Below, in pieces: positions 27,189 to 36,197 of a stretch of 38,096 bases of DNA. Source of the stretch: a virus; the IMG/VR virus record IMGVR_UViG_3300032893_000168, positions 1 through 38,096 of that record, one strand, 5' to 3'. The notes under the pieces are model-generated. The model ran no database searches. It saw only the letters and a program-made list of their open reading frames with translations, and was not told the DNA's origin. The position numbers were made by a program, and so were the translations under genes. How positions within the stretch are numbered: position 1 is the stretch's first letter; every line of letters starts with the position of its first letter.

Positions 27189-28752
27189 GCAGCGCGCCGC
27201 GCGGGCCGTGCGGTTCTTCGAGAACCTGCGCCACACCAAGGGCCGCTTCTTCGGCCAGCCGTTCAGGCTGCTGGGCTGGCAGGCGCCCATCATTCACGAC
27301 GTCTACGGCACCGTCAGGGCCGACGGCTACCGCCAGTACAAGTTCATCTGGGTCGAGGTGCCCAAGAAAAACGGCAAGAGCGAGCTGGTGGCCGGCACGG
27401 CGCTCTATCACACCTTCGCCGACGGCGAGCGCAACGGCGAAGTGTACGGCTGCGCGGCCGAAAAGGGCCAGGCGGCCATCGTTTTCGACGTCGCGGTGGA
27501 CATGATCGACCAGTCGCCGGCGCTGAAGAAGCGCACCAAGCTCACTTTGAGCCAAAAGACCATCACCGACAGGATCTCGGGCACGTTTTACCGCGTGGTG
27601 AGCGCGGAGGCCTACTCGAAACACGGCCTCAACCCGTCGGCGGTCATTTTCGACGAGATTCACGCCCAGCCCAACCGCGGTTTGTGGGACGTGATGACCT
27701 TCGGGGCTGGCGACGCGCGCACGCAGCCGATCTGGTGGCTGATTACCACCGCCGGCGACGACCCGGACCGCGTCTCCATCGGCTGGGAGCAGCACGAGTA
27801 TGCCGCGCGCATCCTGGCCGGCGACATCGTCGACCCGACCTGGTACCCGGTGATCTATAGTTACGACGGCGACGACATTTACAACCCGGAGAGCTGGCGC
27901 GCGGCCAACCCGTCGTTGGGCGAGACGATCACGCTCGAGTCGGTGGCGGAAGCGGCCGCCAAGGCGAAGGTCAAGCCGGCCGACGAGCGGCTGTTCCGCT
28001 GGCTGCGGCTCAACCAGTGGATCACGACCAAGCTCACCACCTGGCTGCCGCTGGATTTGTTCGACCAGGCCGAGGGGCGCTGGGAGCGGGCGGACCTACT
28101 GGGCAAGCAGTGCTTTATGGGGCTGGACCTGTCCACCACCACCGACCTGTCCGGGCTGTGCCTGATTTTTCCGCCGCAAGAGGGGCAGGCCGACTGGCGC
28201 GTGATCTGGGAGGCGTGGATCCCGAAGATCAACATGGCGGCGCGCATCGCCAAGGATCACGTGCCTTATGACGCGTGGGCCGCGCACGGCTGGGTGACGC
28301 CCACCGAGGGCGACTGGATCGACTACGACGTGATCGAGGCGCGCATCCTGGAGTTGGCCGGATTGTTCCAGGTCCAGGAAGTGGCCTATGACCCGGCCTT
28401 CGCGGTCATGCTGATCCAGCACCTGATGAAGGCCGGGCTGGAGTGCGTGCCGATCAAGCAGCACTACGACGTGCTGACCGACCCGATGAACGAGATCGGG
28501 GTGAAGCTCGGCAATGGCCGCATGACGCACGAGCGCAACGCGACTGCGCGCTGGTGCTTCGGCAACACGAGCGTGGCCAAGAACGGCAACGGCCAGATCA
28601 AGTACGTCAAGGAGACGCGCGGCCGCGGCGTGGTGCAGACCAAGCGCATCGACCTGCTGGCGGCCTGGGTGATCGGCATGGTGCGCGCGCTGGTGAAAGC
28701 GGGCAGCGAGAGTGAGAGCGTCTACGAAACGCGCGGGTTCCTGGAGGTCTAA
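27178..28752 (+). CDS. terL: terminase large subunit
   Basis: A 524-residue ATPase-nuclease that drives DNA into the head. The Walker A motif is VPKKNGKSE (K67), Walker B is AVIFDEIH (D159, E160), and a coupling motif is WLITTAGDD. The nuclease domain has metal ligands in MGLDLSTTTD, VAYDPAFAV and a C-terminal IDLLAAWVIG segment. The order and motifs match the HK97/Terminase_1 type. It begins inside terS and ends with a ggagg site that serves the next small gene. Confident. Confidence 0.95.
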   Translation: MIDEQRAARAVRFFENLRHTKGRFFGQPFRLLGWQAPIIHDVYGTVRADGYRQYKFIWVEVPKKNGKSELVAGTALYHTFADGERNGEVYGCAAEKGQAAIVFDVAVDMIDQSPALKKRTKLTLSQKTITDRISGTFYRVVSAEAYSKHGLNPSAVIFDEIHAQPNRGLWDVMTFGAGDARTQPIWWLITTAGDDPDRVSIGWEQHEYAARILAGDIVDPTWYPVIYSYDGDDIYNPESWRAANPSLGETITLESVAEAAAKAKVKPADERLFRWLRLNQWITTKLTTWLPLDLFDQAEGRWERADLLGKQCFMGLDLSTTTDLSGLCLIFPPQEGQADWRVIWEAWIPKINMAARIAKDHVPYDAWAAHGWVTPTEGDWIDYDVIEARILELAGLFQVQEVAYDPAFAVMLIQHLMKAGLECVPIKQHYDVLTDPMNEIGVKLGNGRMTHERNATARWCFGNTSVAKNGNGQIKYVKETRGRGVVQTKRIDLLAAWVIGMVRALVKAGSESESVYETRGFLEV

Positions 28753-28753
28753 G

Positions 28754-28906
28754 CTGCCGCCGCTGGCCTCGCCGGTGGTGCCGTTCGCGGCCGGGCTGCT
28801 GCTGCTGAGCCTGGGCGCCTTTTGGGCCTGGCCGCCGGCCGGGCTGATCGCGCCGGGGCTGGTGCTGCTGTTCGTGGCCCTGGCCGGGAGCAAGGTGGAA
28901 GCGTGA
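28754..28906 (+). CDS. small two-helix membrane protein between terL and portal
   Basis: The frame ends with TGA at 28904-28906, overlapping the portal GTG. The sequence (FAAGLLLLSLGAFWAWPPAGLIAPGLVLLFVALAG) gives two membrane helices joined by a WPPAGL turn, a layout of small proteins often found at this position in HK97-like phages. The start is uncertain: ggagg at 28743-28747 is ideally spaced for CTG 28754, while in-frame GTG codons lie at 28712 (inside terL) and 28775. Function is unknown. Confidence 0.55.
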   Translation: MPPLASPVVPFAAGLLLLSLGAFWAWPPAGLIAPGLVLLFVALAGSKVEA

Positions 28907-30456
28907 GCTACTGGACGCAGCTGTTCGCAAATACCAACACGCCGCAGCCCTGGCCGGCCTTTTTCTCGCCCTACGGCCTGCCAGCCTCGGTGGCTGGCGG
29001 GGAGGCGGCTTTCTCGGGCGTGATGGTCAGCCCGGACACCGCCCTGCGGCTGTCCACCGTGTTCGCCTGCGTGCGGCTGCTGTCGGAGACGATCGCGTCC
29101 TTGCCGCTGGCGGTCTACCAGAAGGCCAGCGACGGCTCGCGGCAAGAGGCGCCCAATCACCCGCTCTACGACCTGCTGCACGACCAGCCCAACCCGCGCC
29201 AGACGTCGGTGGAGTTCCGGCAGATGATGATGAGCCACCTGCTGCTGCGCGGCAACGCCTACGGCCAGATCAAGGCCGGCGCGCGCGGGCCGGTGGACCA
29301 GCTCGAGCCGCTCTACCCGGACATCGTGCTACCCGAGCTTCTGCCCGACGGCAGCCTGCGCTACCGGGTCAACGGCGCGGCCACGCTCAACGACGACCAG
29401 ATGCTGCACCTGAAGGGCATGAGCTTCGACGGCCGGGTGGGCGTCTCGCCGATCACCTACATGCGCGAGACCATCGGGCTGGGGCTGGCGGCCGAGCGCT
29501 ACGCCTCGCGCTTTTTCGGCAACGGCGCGGTGACGCAGGGCCTCCTCAAGCGCCCGGCGGACAAAAAGGCGCTTTCGGACGTGGCGTTCAAGCGGCTGCA
29601 AGACCAGTTCGACGCGGCCCACACGGGCCCCAACCAGCACAAGACCGTGATCCTGGAGGAGGGCACCGAGTACCAGGCCATCTCGCTGACCAACGAGCAG
29701 AGCCAGTTCATCGAGAGCCGCGAGTTCTCGGCCGAGGACATTGCCGGGCGCTGGTTCGGCGTGCCGCCGCACATGGTCGGGCTGACCAGCAAGGCCACCA
29801 GCTGGGGCACGGGCATCGAGCAGATGGGCATCGGCTTCGTGGTCTACACGCTGCTGCCCTGGCTGACGCGCTGGGAGCAGGCCATCACCCGCGACCTGAT
29901 CCTGAACCCGCGCCAGTATTTCGTGGCGCACGACGTCTCGGGGCTGCTGCGCGGCGACATTGCCGCGCGTGGCGCGTGGTACCAGATCGGGCGCAACATC
30001 GGCGTGCTGTCGGCCAACGACATCCGCCGCCAGGAAAACCTGAACCCGCGCCCGGACCCGGACGGCGATGCCTACTGGCAGCCGCTCAACATGGAATCGG
30101 TCGGCGCGCCCGGGCAGACGCGCCCCAGCGTGCCGCCCCAGCCGGCCCAGCCGCCGGCAGCGCCTGGCCGGCCGTCGGCGTTTGCGCAGGACGCCGCGGC
30201 GCGCACGGCCCGGCGTGAGGCCGCCGAGCTGGGCAAGCGCGTCAAGCGCGGCGCCGACTGGGCCCAGGCGGTGGACGATTTTTACGCGGAGTGGCCGGGC
30301 ACCGTGGCCGAGCTGATGCACTGTGATCTGCCGAGCGCGCAGACCTACGCCGACTACCAGCGGCGGGCCTGCCAGACGCTGGGGCCGGACTATCTGGCCA
30401 GCCTGGAGCAAAAGGGCCTGGAAGCCTTGCTGGCGATGACGCAGGAGGTGGCATGA
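28903..30456 (+). CDS. portal protein (HK97-type)
   Basis: A 517-residue protein starting at GTG 28903 (GTGA overlap). It forms the dodecameric ring at the packaging vertex. Family features include LSTVFACVRLLSETIASLPLAVYQ, HPLYDLLHDQPNPRQTSVEFRQMMMSHLLLRGNAYGQI, the central IAGRWFGVPPHMVGL, and ADIRRQENL-type NDIRRQENLNPRPDPDGDAYW near residue 370. The C-terminal 100 residues are Pro/Ala-rich and then helical. An upstream ATG frame only overlaps the membrane gene. Confident. Confidence 0.94.
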   Translation: MSYWTQLFANTNTPQPWPAFFSPYGLPASVAGGEAAFSGVMVSPDTALRLSTVFACVRLLSETIASLPLAVYQKASDGSRQEAPNHPLYDLLHDQPNPRQTSVEFRQMMMSHLLLRGNAYGQIKAGARGPVDQLEPLYPDIVLPELLPDGSLRYRVNGAATLNDDQMLHLKGMSFDGRVGVSPITYMRETIGLGLAAERYASRFFGNGAVTQGLLKRPADKKALSDVAFKRLQDQFDAAHTGPNQHKTVILEEGTEYQAISLTNEQSQFIESREFSAEDIAGRWFGVPPHMVGLTSKATSWGTGIEQMGIGFVVYTLLPWLTRWEQAITRDLILNPRQYFVAHDVSGLLRGDIAARGAWYQIGRNIGVLSANDIRRQENLNPRPDPDGDAYWQPLNMESVGAPGQTRPSVPPQPAQPPAAPGRPSAFAQDAAARTARREAAELGKRVKRGADWAQAVDDFYAEWPGTVAELMHCDLPSAQTYADYQRRACQTLGPDYLASLEQKGLEALLAMTQEVA

Positions 30457-30839
30457 CCGATTACGCGTACATCATGGGACGCCGGCACTCATTCTTCCGC
30501 GGGCGCTATTACAACACCTTCGAATGGCAGGGCAAGGCGCATTGGCCGGTGCTGATTTCGTATTCGGTGTTTGACCCGGCCGACCTGAGCCAACTCCCCT
30601 GGCCGCTGCGCAAGGTCGAGGATTGCCCCCCGCTCGACGCGGCGATCTATGTGCGCACCGACGTGGCCGGCGGCTGGTGGGCGCGCCTAGTGGTGGCGCG
30701 CAAGTTGTTGGGCCAGCGCTGGATGTGGTTTTACGTGCGGCTCATCATGACGGCGATGGTTTGGGAGTGCGCTTATGTGCCGACGGGCACTGCGCCGTCC
30801 TGGCGTGATCTGAAGTGGCCCTGGAGCAAACGACTATGA
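30453..30839 (+). CDS. hypothetical aromatic-rich protein between portal and protease
   Basis: A 128-residue protein, ATGA-coupled on both sides. It is rich in Trp, Tyr and Arg (MGRRHSFFRGRYYNTFEWQGKAHWPVLISYSVFDP, GGWWARLVVARKLLGQRWMWFYVRLIMTAMVWECAYV). The second stretch could be an amphipathic or weakly membrane-associated helix pair. No family is recognised. Its position suggests a head-assembly or accessory role, but it is not a usual member of this gene cluster. Confidence 0.6.
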   Translation: MTDYAYIMGRRHSFFRGRYYNTFEWQGKAHWPVLISYSVFDPADLSQLPWPLRKVEDCPPLDAAIYVRTDVAGGWWARLVVARKLLGQRWMWFYVRLIMTAMVWECAYVPTGTAPSWRDLKWPWSKRL

Positions 30840-32110
30840 GAGGCAGCTACATTTCGCAATTCATCTTTTCGACGCCCTGGGCGATCCTGCCGGACAAGTT
30901 CGCGGAAATCCTGGCGGTGGCCGAGCGCCACGCCGCCGGCCTCGAGATCAGCGCCGCGGAGCTGGCCGAGATCAAGGCCATGGCGCGGCCGGCGACCCCG
31001 GCCCGCGGCGCGGTGGCGGTGGTGCCCGTGCTGGGGACGATCATCCCGCGCGGGGACGCCATCGCCGAGAGCAGCGGCGCGACCTCGACGACCCGCCTGG
31101 CGGCCCTGTTCCAGCAGGCCCTGGCCGACCCCGGCGTGAGCGCGATCGTGCTGGACGTGAACTCGCCGGGCGGCTCGGCGGCCGGGGTGGACGAGCTGGC
31201 GCAGCTCATCTACCAGTCGCGCGGCGTCAAGCCGATCGTGGCGGTGGCCAACCACCTGGCGGCCTCGGCCGCCTATTGGATCGCCAGCGCCGCCGACGAG
31301 CTGGTGGTCTCGCCGAGCGCGCAGGTGGGCTCCATCGGGGTGTTCGCCGCCCACCAGGACAACAGCGTCGCGCTGGAGAAGGCCGGCGTCCGGGTGACGC
31401 TGGTTTCGGCCGGCAAGTACAAGACCGAGGGCAACCCCTTCGAGCCCCTGTCGGCGGAGGCGCAGGCCTACGCCCAGGAGCAGGTCAACAGCATGTACGG
31501 GCTGTTCGTCCAGGCCGTGGCGCGCGGGCGCGGAGTGAGCGCGGCCGACGTGCAGGGCGGCTTCGGCCAGGGGCGCCTGGTGGGCGCCCAGCAGGCCGTG
31601 GCCCTGGGCATGGCCGACCGGGTGGACACGATGGACGGCACCCTGGCGCGCCTGGCGCGCGGGGGACCGGCCGGGGGGCTGGCCGCCAGCCTGGGCGAAA
31701 GCATGTCCGCGGACATGACCGCGGGGCCTATCGCCCCGCACAAGTCGCCGGGCATCGCCCCGCGCGACGCGGCCTGGGACGGCCCGGCCGAGGTGGCCGC
31801 GGCCGAGGTGGGCGAGCTGCCCAAGATGTGCGCCTGGGTGGACGAGGGCGTCAAGCCGCCGACCAAGGGCGCCTACAAGCTGCCGCACCACCGCCACGGG
31901 GACCACTTCCTGGTGGCGGCCGGGCTGCATGGCTGCGCCGGGCGCCTGAACCAGACCGACGTGCCGGCCGGGGATATGGCGGGCATCCGCAGACACCTGG
32001 AGGGCCACTATCACGAGCTGGGCGACAAGGCGCCCTGGGAGGCCAGCGGCGACACCGAGCTGCGCCGCCGCCGGCTGCGGCTGGCTGGCAAGGACACACC
32101 GGCGCCTTAG
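30836..32110 (+). CDS. S49-family prohead protease with C-terminal domain
   Basis: A 424-residue protein from ATG 30836 (ATGA overlap). The S49/ClpP-fold protease covers about 60-275: VLDVNSPGGSAAGVDEL, then ANHLAASAAYWIAS with catalytic S144, then VSAGKYKTEGNPF with K194/K196 as the general-base region. It processes capsid precursors during maturation. After a linker holding the palindrome (MSADM), residues about 295-424 form a second domain (MCAWVDEGVKPPTKGAYKLPHH, RLNQTDVPAGDMAGIRRHLEGHYHEL), probably a scaffold-like or capsid-binding part. It precedes the major capsid gene. Confidence 0.9.
   Translation: MRGSYISQFIFSTPWAILPDKFAEILAVAERHAAGLEISAAELAEIKAMARPATPARGAVAVVPVLGTIIPRGDAIAESSGATSTTRLAALFQQALADPGVSAIVLDVNSPGGSAAGVDELAQLIYQSRGVKPIVAVANHLAASAAYWIASAADELVVSPSAQVGSIGVFAAHQDNSVALEKAGVRVTLVSAGKYKTEGNPFEPLSAEAQAYAQEQVNSMYGLFVQAVARGRGVSAADVQGGFGQGRLVGAQQAVALGMADRVDTMDGTLARLARGGPAGGLAASLGESMSADMTAGPIAPHKSPGIAPRDAAWDGPAEVAAAEVGELPKMCAWVDEGVKPPTKGAYKLPHHRHGDHFLVAAGLHGCAGRLNQTDVPAGDMAGIRRHLEGHYHELGDKAPWEASGDTELRRRRLRLAGKDTPAP
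31703..31716. repeat. dispersed palindrome ATGTCCGCGGACAT, copy 6 (exact)
   Basis: Exact copy in the linker between the protease domain and the C-terminal domain; encodes MSADM. On the minus strand it continues gctttcgcccaggc, like the copy at 23236. Confidence 0.9.
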
Positions 32111-32123
32111 CGCCGTGGCAGGA

Positions 32124-32139
32124 CTGTTCCGTCGAACAG
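32124..32139 (+). promoter_or_regulatory. hairpin in the leader of the major capsid gene
   Basis: CTGTTC-CGTC-GAACAG: a 6-bp stem with a 4-nt loop, followed by T-rich sequence (cttttacttttta) in the 73-bp gap between protease and capsid. It could be a partial terminator, a processing site or a stabilising 5' structure for capsid mRNA. Confidence 0.45.
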
Positions 32140-32183
32140 GCGACCGACTTTTACTTTTTAGCGATGATCTTACGGAGAGCGAG

Positions 32184-33428
32184 ATGAAACTCGAAAGCAA
32201 GCAATATCAGGCGCTGCTCCAGGAGCGGGCCGACCTGGTGGCGGAAGGCAAGAAGATGTTTGAGCTGGCCGAGGCCGAGGCGCGCGCGCTGTCGGCCGAC
32301 GAGATCAAGCGCGACGACGCCATCAACGCCCGGCTGGAAGCGCTGGGCCCGGAGCTCGCGCGCCACGAAAAGCGCCGGGCGCGCGAGCTGGCCATGCCGG
32401 CGGTCAACCAGCTGCCGCGCGGCGACAGCGAAGCCAACGCCTTCGCCCACTTCTTCCGCACCGGCGACCCGTCCGGGCTGCCGGCGAGCATGCGCTTCGA
32501 AGACCAGGGCGCGCGCGGCATCGTGGTGACGCTGCCGAGCACCACCGAAATGCAGGCGGCGGTGGTGGACTCGACCATGAACATCACCACGGCCGCCGAC
32601 GGCGCCAACATCGTCCCGACGACCCTGGTGGCGCGGGTGGCCACCCGCAAGAACGAGATCATGCTGGCCGGCAAACTGGGGCTGGTCAACGTGCCCGGCA
32701 TCGGCACCACCGTCAACTACCCGGTGGAGGGCGCCGACCCGGAGGCCTTTGGCACGACCGGCGAGCAAAGCGACGCGCACGACGTCGGCTACCAGCGCGA
32801 CTCGGGCGTGACGAACCTGAAGGCCTTCACCTTGGTCAAGAAGACCCGCAAGGTCGAGCTGACCGAGGAGCTGCTGACCGACACGCCCGTCAACCTGAAC
32901 GCCTACATCGCCGACCGCATCGGCCGGCAGATGGCGCTGACCCACAACACCCTGCTCATCACCGAGGTGGGCACCAACGGCACCAAGCTGGCGACCTACG
33001 CCTCGGCCTCGGCCATCGCCGCCGGCGAGCTGGAGAAGGTGCTGGGCAACGACGCCCTGGGTTACTACCTGACCGACGGCGGCAGTCCGGCCTGGGTGAT
33101 GCGCCCCAGCACGCACTGGGCCATCCAGGCGCTGACCGGCAACTTCCGCCTGTACGCCGGGCAGGGCGCCGGCGGCCCGAGCCCGCGCCAGCCGCTGCTG
33201 GGCTACGACGTGGCCTACTCGCAGGCCCCGGCGGCCACGGCCGCCAGCGCCAAGGACGTGTACTTCGGCGCCTGGGACCAGGTGGGCTACCGCGAGGACC
33301 CGCAGCTGCGCTTCATCATGGACCCGTATAGCGTCGATGGCCTGGTGATCCTGAAGTATTCCTTCCGGGCCGTGTACGGCGTGTTGCAGGCGGCGGCCAT
33401 CGGCTACGCCCAGCACCCGAGCGCCTAA
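32184..33428 (+). CDS. major capsid protein (HK97 fold)
   Basis: A 414-residue protein; ggagagcgag precedes ATG 32184, preferred to an upstream frame start within the leader. Residues about 1-95 are a coiled-coil delta domain (MKLESKQYQALLQERADLVAEGKKMFELAEAEAR), expected to be cut off by the protease. The HK97 core follows: STTEMQAAVVDSTMNITTAADGANIVP, the E-loop region, VKKTRKVELTEELLTDTPVNLNAYIADRIGRQMA, and the end DPQLRFIMDPYSVDGLVILKYSFRAVYGV. A strong start site fits high expression. Confident. Confidence 0.95.
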   Translation: MKLESKQYQALLQERADLVAEGKKMFELAEAEARALSADEIKRDDAINARLEALGPELARHEKRRARELAMPAVNQLPRGDSEANAFAHFFRTGDPSGLPASMRFEDQGARGIVVTLPSTTEMQAAVVDSTMNITTAADGANIVPTTLVARVATRKNEIMLAGKLGLVNVPGIGTTVNYPVEGADPEAFGTTGEQSDAHDVGYQRDSGVTNLKAFTLVKKTRKVELTEELLTDTPVNLNAYIADRIGRQMALTHNTLLITEVGTNGTKLATYASASAIAAGELEKVLGNDALGYYLTDGGSPAWVMRPSTHWAIQALTGNFRLYAGQGAGGPSPRQPLLGYDVAYSQAPAATAASAKDVYFGAWDQVGYREDPQLRFIMDPYSVDGLVILKYSFRAVYGVLQAAAIGYAQHPSA

Positions 33429-33440
33429 GGGACCGCTGAT

Positions 33441-34226
33441 ATGCGCGTTCTGACCGTCACGCCCACGGTGAAGCTGGGAATGGACACGCTGCACGCGCTC
33501 TACGGGCAGACTTACGCCGGCCCGAACGATCACATGCAGACGTTCGACAACCCCGAGCGGGTGGCGGGCCAGAACATCATCTACAACTATCGCAAGCTGC
33601 AAGCCGTGTTCCTGTCCGGCGGCTATGACGCGCTGTGGGTGGTGGAGGACGATGTGCTGCCGCCGCCCACAGCGCTCGAGCAGCTGCTGGCGGTGGGGGC
33701 GGACATCGCGTACGGCGTGTACTGTTTCCGGCGCGGCATCCCGGTCATCAACATCATGCACCCGCGCACGCGCGATCCGATGGCCGGGCAGGGGGCGGCC
33801 TGGGCCCGGCTGGTGGAGCAGGGGGCGATCGTGGACTGCAACGGGCTGGGGCTGGGCTGCACGCTCATCCAGCGGCACGTGCTGGAGCGCTTCCCGTTTC
33901 GCACCGAGACCGGCGGCGGCGACGTGGACACCTGCCTGGCCAACGACGCCGCCGCCGCCGGCCTGACGCAGAAGGCGCACCTGGGCGTGCTGTGCGGGCA
34001 TCGCGACTCGCTCACCAGCGTCCTGTGGCCGACGACCCGCCGGCCGTACTGGGAGCGGCGCGGGCCGAAGACGCCGCGCACCCAGCGGGTGCGCATCCTG
34101 CGCCCGGTGGCGCTGTTCGAGGAGGCCTACGGCCAGCGCATCGGCTATCCGGGCGACGAGCTGGTGGTCGAGCAGGAGCTGGCCCAATCGCTGGCGCCGG
34201 TGGGGGTGCTGGAGATCATGCCGTGA
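33441..34226 (+). CDS. GT-A-type glycosyltransferase-like protein
   Basis: A 261-residue protein 12 nt after the capsid gene. It starts MRVLTVTPTVKLGMDTLHALYGQ, and the metal/nucleotide-binding motif is in YDALWVVEDDVLPPP (E69, D70, D71). Later GVYCFRRGIPVINIM and CNGLGLGCTLIQRHVLERFPF, then GGDVDTCLANDAAAAG, match the acceptor half of such enzymes. It probably transfers a sugar to a virion protein, given its place among structural genes. It is GTGA-coupled to a second transferase. Confidence 0.75.
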   Translation: MRVLTVTPTVKLGMDTLHALYGQTYAGPNDHMQTFDNPERVAGQNIIYNYRKLQAVFLSGGYDALWVVEDDVLPPPTALEQLLAVGADIAYGVYCFRRGIPVINIMHPRTRDPMAGQGAAWARLVEQGAIVDCNGLGLGCTLIQRHVLERFPFRTETGGGDVDTCLANDAAAAGLTQKAHLGVLCGHRDSLTSVLWPTTRRPYWERRGPKTPRTQRVRILRPVALFEEAYGQRIGYPGDELVVEQELAQSLAPVGVLEIMP

Positions 34227-34948
34227 ACGTCTGGACGTTCTGCCTGCTGCACAACGAGGCGCCGCTCCTGCCGTACTTCCTGCGGCACTACGCGCCGCTG
34301 AGCGAGCGGGTAATCCTGTACGACGACCACTCCAGCGACGGCGGGCCGAGCCTGGCGCAGGCCTACGCCAACGTCACGGTGCGGCCGTATCCGGGCGGCG
34401 GCCTGGACGATCTGGCCTTCGTCGAGTTCGCCGGGCAGGCTTACCGCGAAGCGCGCGGCCAGGCCGACTGGATCATCTGGGTGGACGCCGACGAGTTCGT
34501 CTACCACCCGGCGCTGCGCTCGGTGCTGGCGGGCTACACGTTCCAGGGCTTCACGCTGGCGCGCACGCTGGGCTATGCCATGTGGGCCGAGCGCTTCCCG
34601 AGCGGCGCCGGCCAGATTTACGACGAGATCAAGAGCGGGGTGGTAGACCCGCACTACGCCAAGCCGGTGATTCTCAACCCGGCCGTGGACATCGCCTGGC
34701 ACGCCGGCAAGCACGGCCTGCTGAGCGGGGCCGAGACCGTCCGCGAGAGCCCGGCCGAGATCAAGCTGCTGCACTACCGGCACCTGGGGCAGGCGTACTA
34801 CGACGGCCGCAACGCGCGCAACTACGGGCGCATGAGCGCCGCGAATATCGCGCGCGGCCACGGCTTCCAGACCTACCCGCAGAACCAGGCCGAGAATGGC
34901 TGGGGCGGGCAGCTGAAACACTTCGCCAACCCGGAGCAGGTGCTATGA
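34223..34948 (+). CDS. family-2/92-like glycosyltransferase
   Basis: A 241-residue protein from GTG 34223, overlapping the upstream stop as GTGA. The opening VNVWTFCLLHNEAPLLPYFLRHYAPLSERVILYDDHSSDGG is typical of transferases with the NE-L-Y-L-HY pattern. WIIWVDADEFVY carries the DxD motif (D88, D90). A C-terminal segment with LLHYRHLGQAYYDGRNARNYGRM matches the His/Arg-rich end of the class. It acts in a cassette with the genes before and after. Confidence 0.8.
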   Translation: MNVWTFCLLHNEAPLLPYFLRHYAPLSERVILYDDHSSDGGPSLAQAYANVTVRPYPGGGLDDLAFVEFAGQAYREARGQADWIIWVDADEFVYHPALRSVLAGYTFQGFTLARTLGYAMWAERFPSGAGQIYDEIKSGVVDPHYAKPVILNPAVDIAWHAGKHGLLSGAETVRESPAEIKLLHYRHLGQAYYDGRNARNYGRMSAANIARGHGFQTYPQNQAENGWGGQLKHFANPEQVL

Positions 34949-35607
34949 CCGGCGCCAAAGACGACGTCGTGCGCCGGCTGCACCAGGGCCTGGACCCGTT
35001 CAACGACTTCGAGCCGTTCGGCTGGACTGACCTGACGGACGAGTGGGACAGCCACCATCCCTACTTCGATCAGGCGGTGGACGAGCTGCGCCCGCGCGTG
35101 ATCGTCGAGGTGGGCAGCTTCCTGGGCGCCAGCTCGCGCCACTTCGCGGCGCGCCTGAGCGCGGGCGGCACGGACGGCGTGGTGGTGTGCGTGGATACCT
35201 GGCTGGCCGAGCAGGTGCTGTGGGATAACCCGCAGTGGCGCCCGCACCTGCGCCTGGCCAATGGCCGGCCGCAGGTCTACAACGTCTGGATGGCCAATGC
35301 CATCGCGGCCGGGCTCGAGGGGTATCTGTGCCCGCTTTCGATGGACTCGGCCAGCGGCGCGCGCTACCTGGCCGCCCACGGGGTGCGGGCCGAGCTGGTC
35401 TACATCGACGGCAGCCACGCCGCCGGCGACGTGCGGCGCGACCTGGAGCTGTACTGGGCGCTGGTGCTGGCGCCGGGCGGGATCATGCTGGTGGACGACG
35501 TGAGCATGCCGGAGGTCGCGGCCGACCTGGCCGCTTTCGCGCAGAGCCGCCGGCTGGCGGTGGAGACGGGCGGCATCAAGGCGCGGCTGCGAAAGGCGCA
35601 TCCATGA
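34945..35607 (+). CDS. class I SAM-dependent methyltransferase (Methyltransf_24-like)
   Basis: A 220-residue protein, ATGA-coupled on both sides. Motif I is VIVEVGSFLGASSRHFAARL and an acidic ribose-binding residue is in VVVCVDTWLAE. The active region is AELVYIDGSHAAGDVRRDLELYWALVLAPGGIMLVDDV, with the YIDGSH signature of sugar or small-molecule O-methyltransferases encoded in glycan loci. It probably methylates the sugar added by the two transferases. DNA methylation is unlikely, since the usual motif is absent. Confidence 0.82.
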   Translation: MTGAKDDVVRRLHQGLDPFNDFEPFGWTDLTDEWDSHHPYFDQAVDELRPRVIVEVGSFLGASSRHFAARLSAGGTDGVVVCVDTWLAEQVLWDNPQWRPHLRLANGRPQVYNVWMANAIAAGLEGYLCPLSMDSASGARYLAAHGVRAELVYIDGSHAAGDVRRDLELYWALVLAPGGIMLVDDVSMPEVAADLAAFAQSRRLAVETGGIKARLRKAHP

Positions 35608-36197
35608 CGGCCAAGGGCTACTGCGAAAACACCGACGTGCAAGCCTTCCTGGGCCTGACGTTCAGCAGCGCGGCGCTGGCCTACGCCGCCTCGCGCATCG
35701 AGTCGGCCGAGAACCGGATCGACAACTACACCCACCGCGGCTGGCTGGTGGGGCCGCAGACGGACGAGCGCCACGAGCGGCTGGGGTACTGGAACGGCCA
35801 CCTGTGGCTGCGCTACGCGCCGCTGGCCTCGGTGGAGACGATCACCGGCCGCAGCTATCTGGGCGGCGACGAGACCACCCTGGTGGCGGGCAGCGATTAC
35901 GAGGTGGTGGACCTGGCGCAGGGGCTGGTGGACCTGGTGCTGCCCTGGAGCTGGGAGCGGCTGCTGGTGAGCTACACGCCGGTGGACACGGTCCCGACCG
36001 ACATCCGCGACGCGGCGGCCGAGCTGGTGGCCTGGTGGATGCAGCCGAGCCTGCGGCCGGACACCTACGGGCTGTTCAGCATGAGCCTGCCCGACCTGAC
36101 CATGCGCTTCGCCTTCCACGACACGGACGCGCTGCCGCCGGGCGTGAGCGACAAGCTCGACCCGTACGTGTTTCCGGCGGTGGGGGCGCAGATCTAA
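35604..36197 (+). CDS. head-tail connector (gp6-like adaptor)
   Basis: A 197-residue protein (ATGA overlap at 35604). The N-terminal helices (YCENTDVQAFLGLTFSSAALAYAASRIESAENRIDNYTHRGW) follow the HK97 gp6/SPP1 gp15 adaptor pattern. A beta-rich insertion (LGYWNGHLWLRYAPLASVETITGRSYLGG) and a helix with PTDIRDAAAELVAWWMQP follow. The adaptor ring binds under the portal and starts the neck. The role is inferred from fold-like features and gene order. Confidence 0.78.
   Translation: MTAKGYCENTDVQAFLGLTFSSAALAYAASRIESAENRIDNYTHRGWLVGPQTDERHERLGYWNGHLWLRYAPLASVETITGRSYLGGDETTLVAGSDYEVVDLAQGLVDLVLPWSWERLLVSYTPVDTVPTDIRDAAAELVAWWMQPSLRPDTYGLFSMSLPDLTMRFAFHDTDALPPGVSDKLDPYVFPAVGAQI

Noticed and set aside
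32151-34187. 678-codon minus-strand open frame across capsid and glycosyltransferase genes
   Set aside because: Spans several confident plus-strand genes and has shadow composition (Val/Arg/His/Gln/Gly-rich) without any motif.
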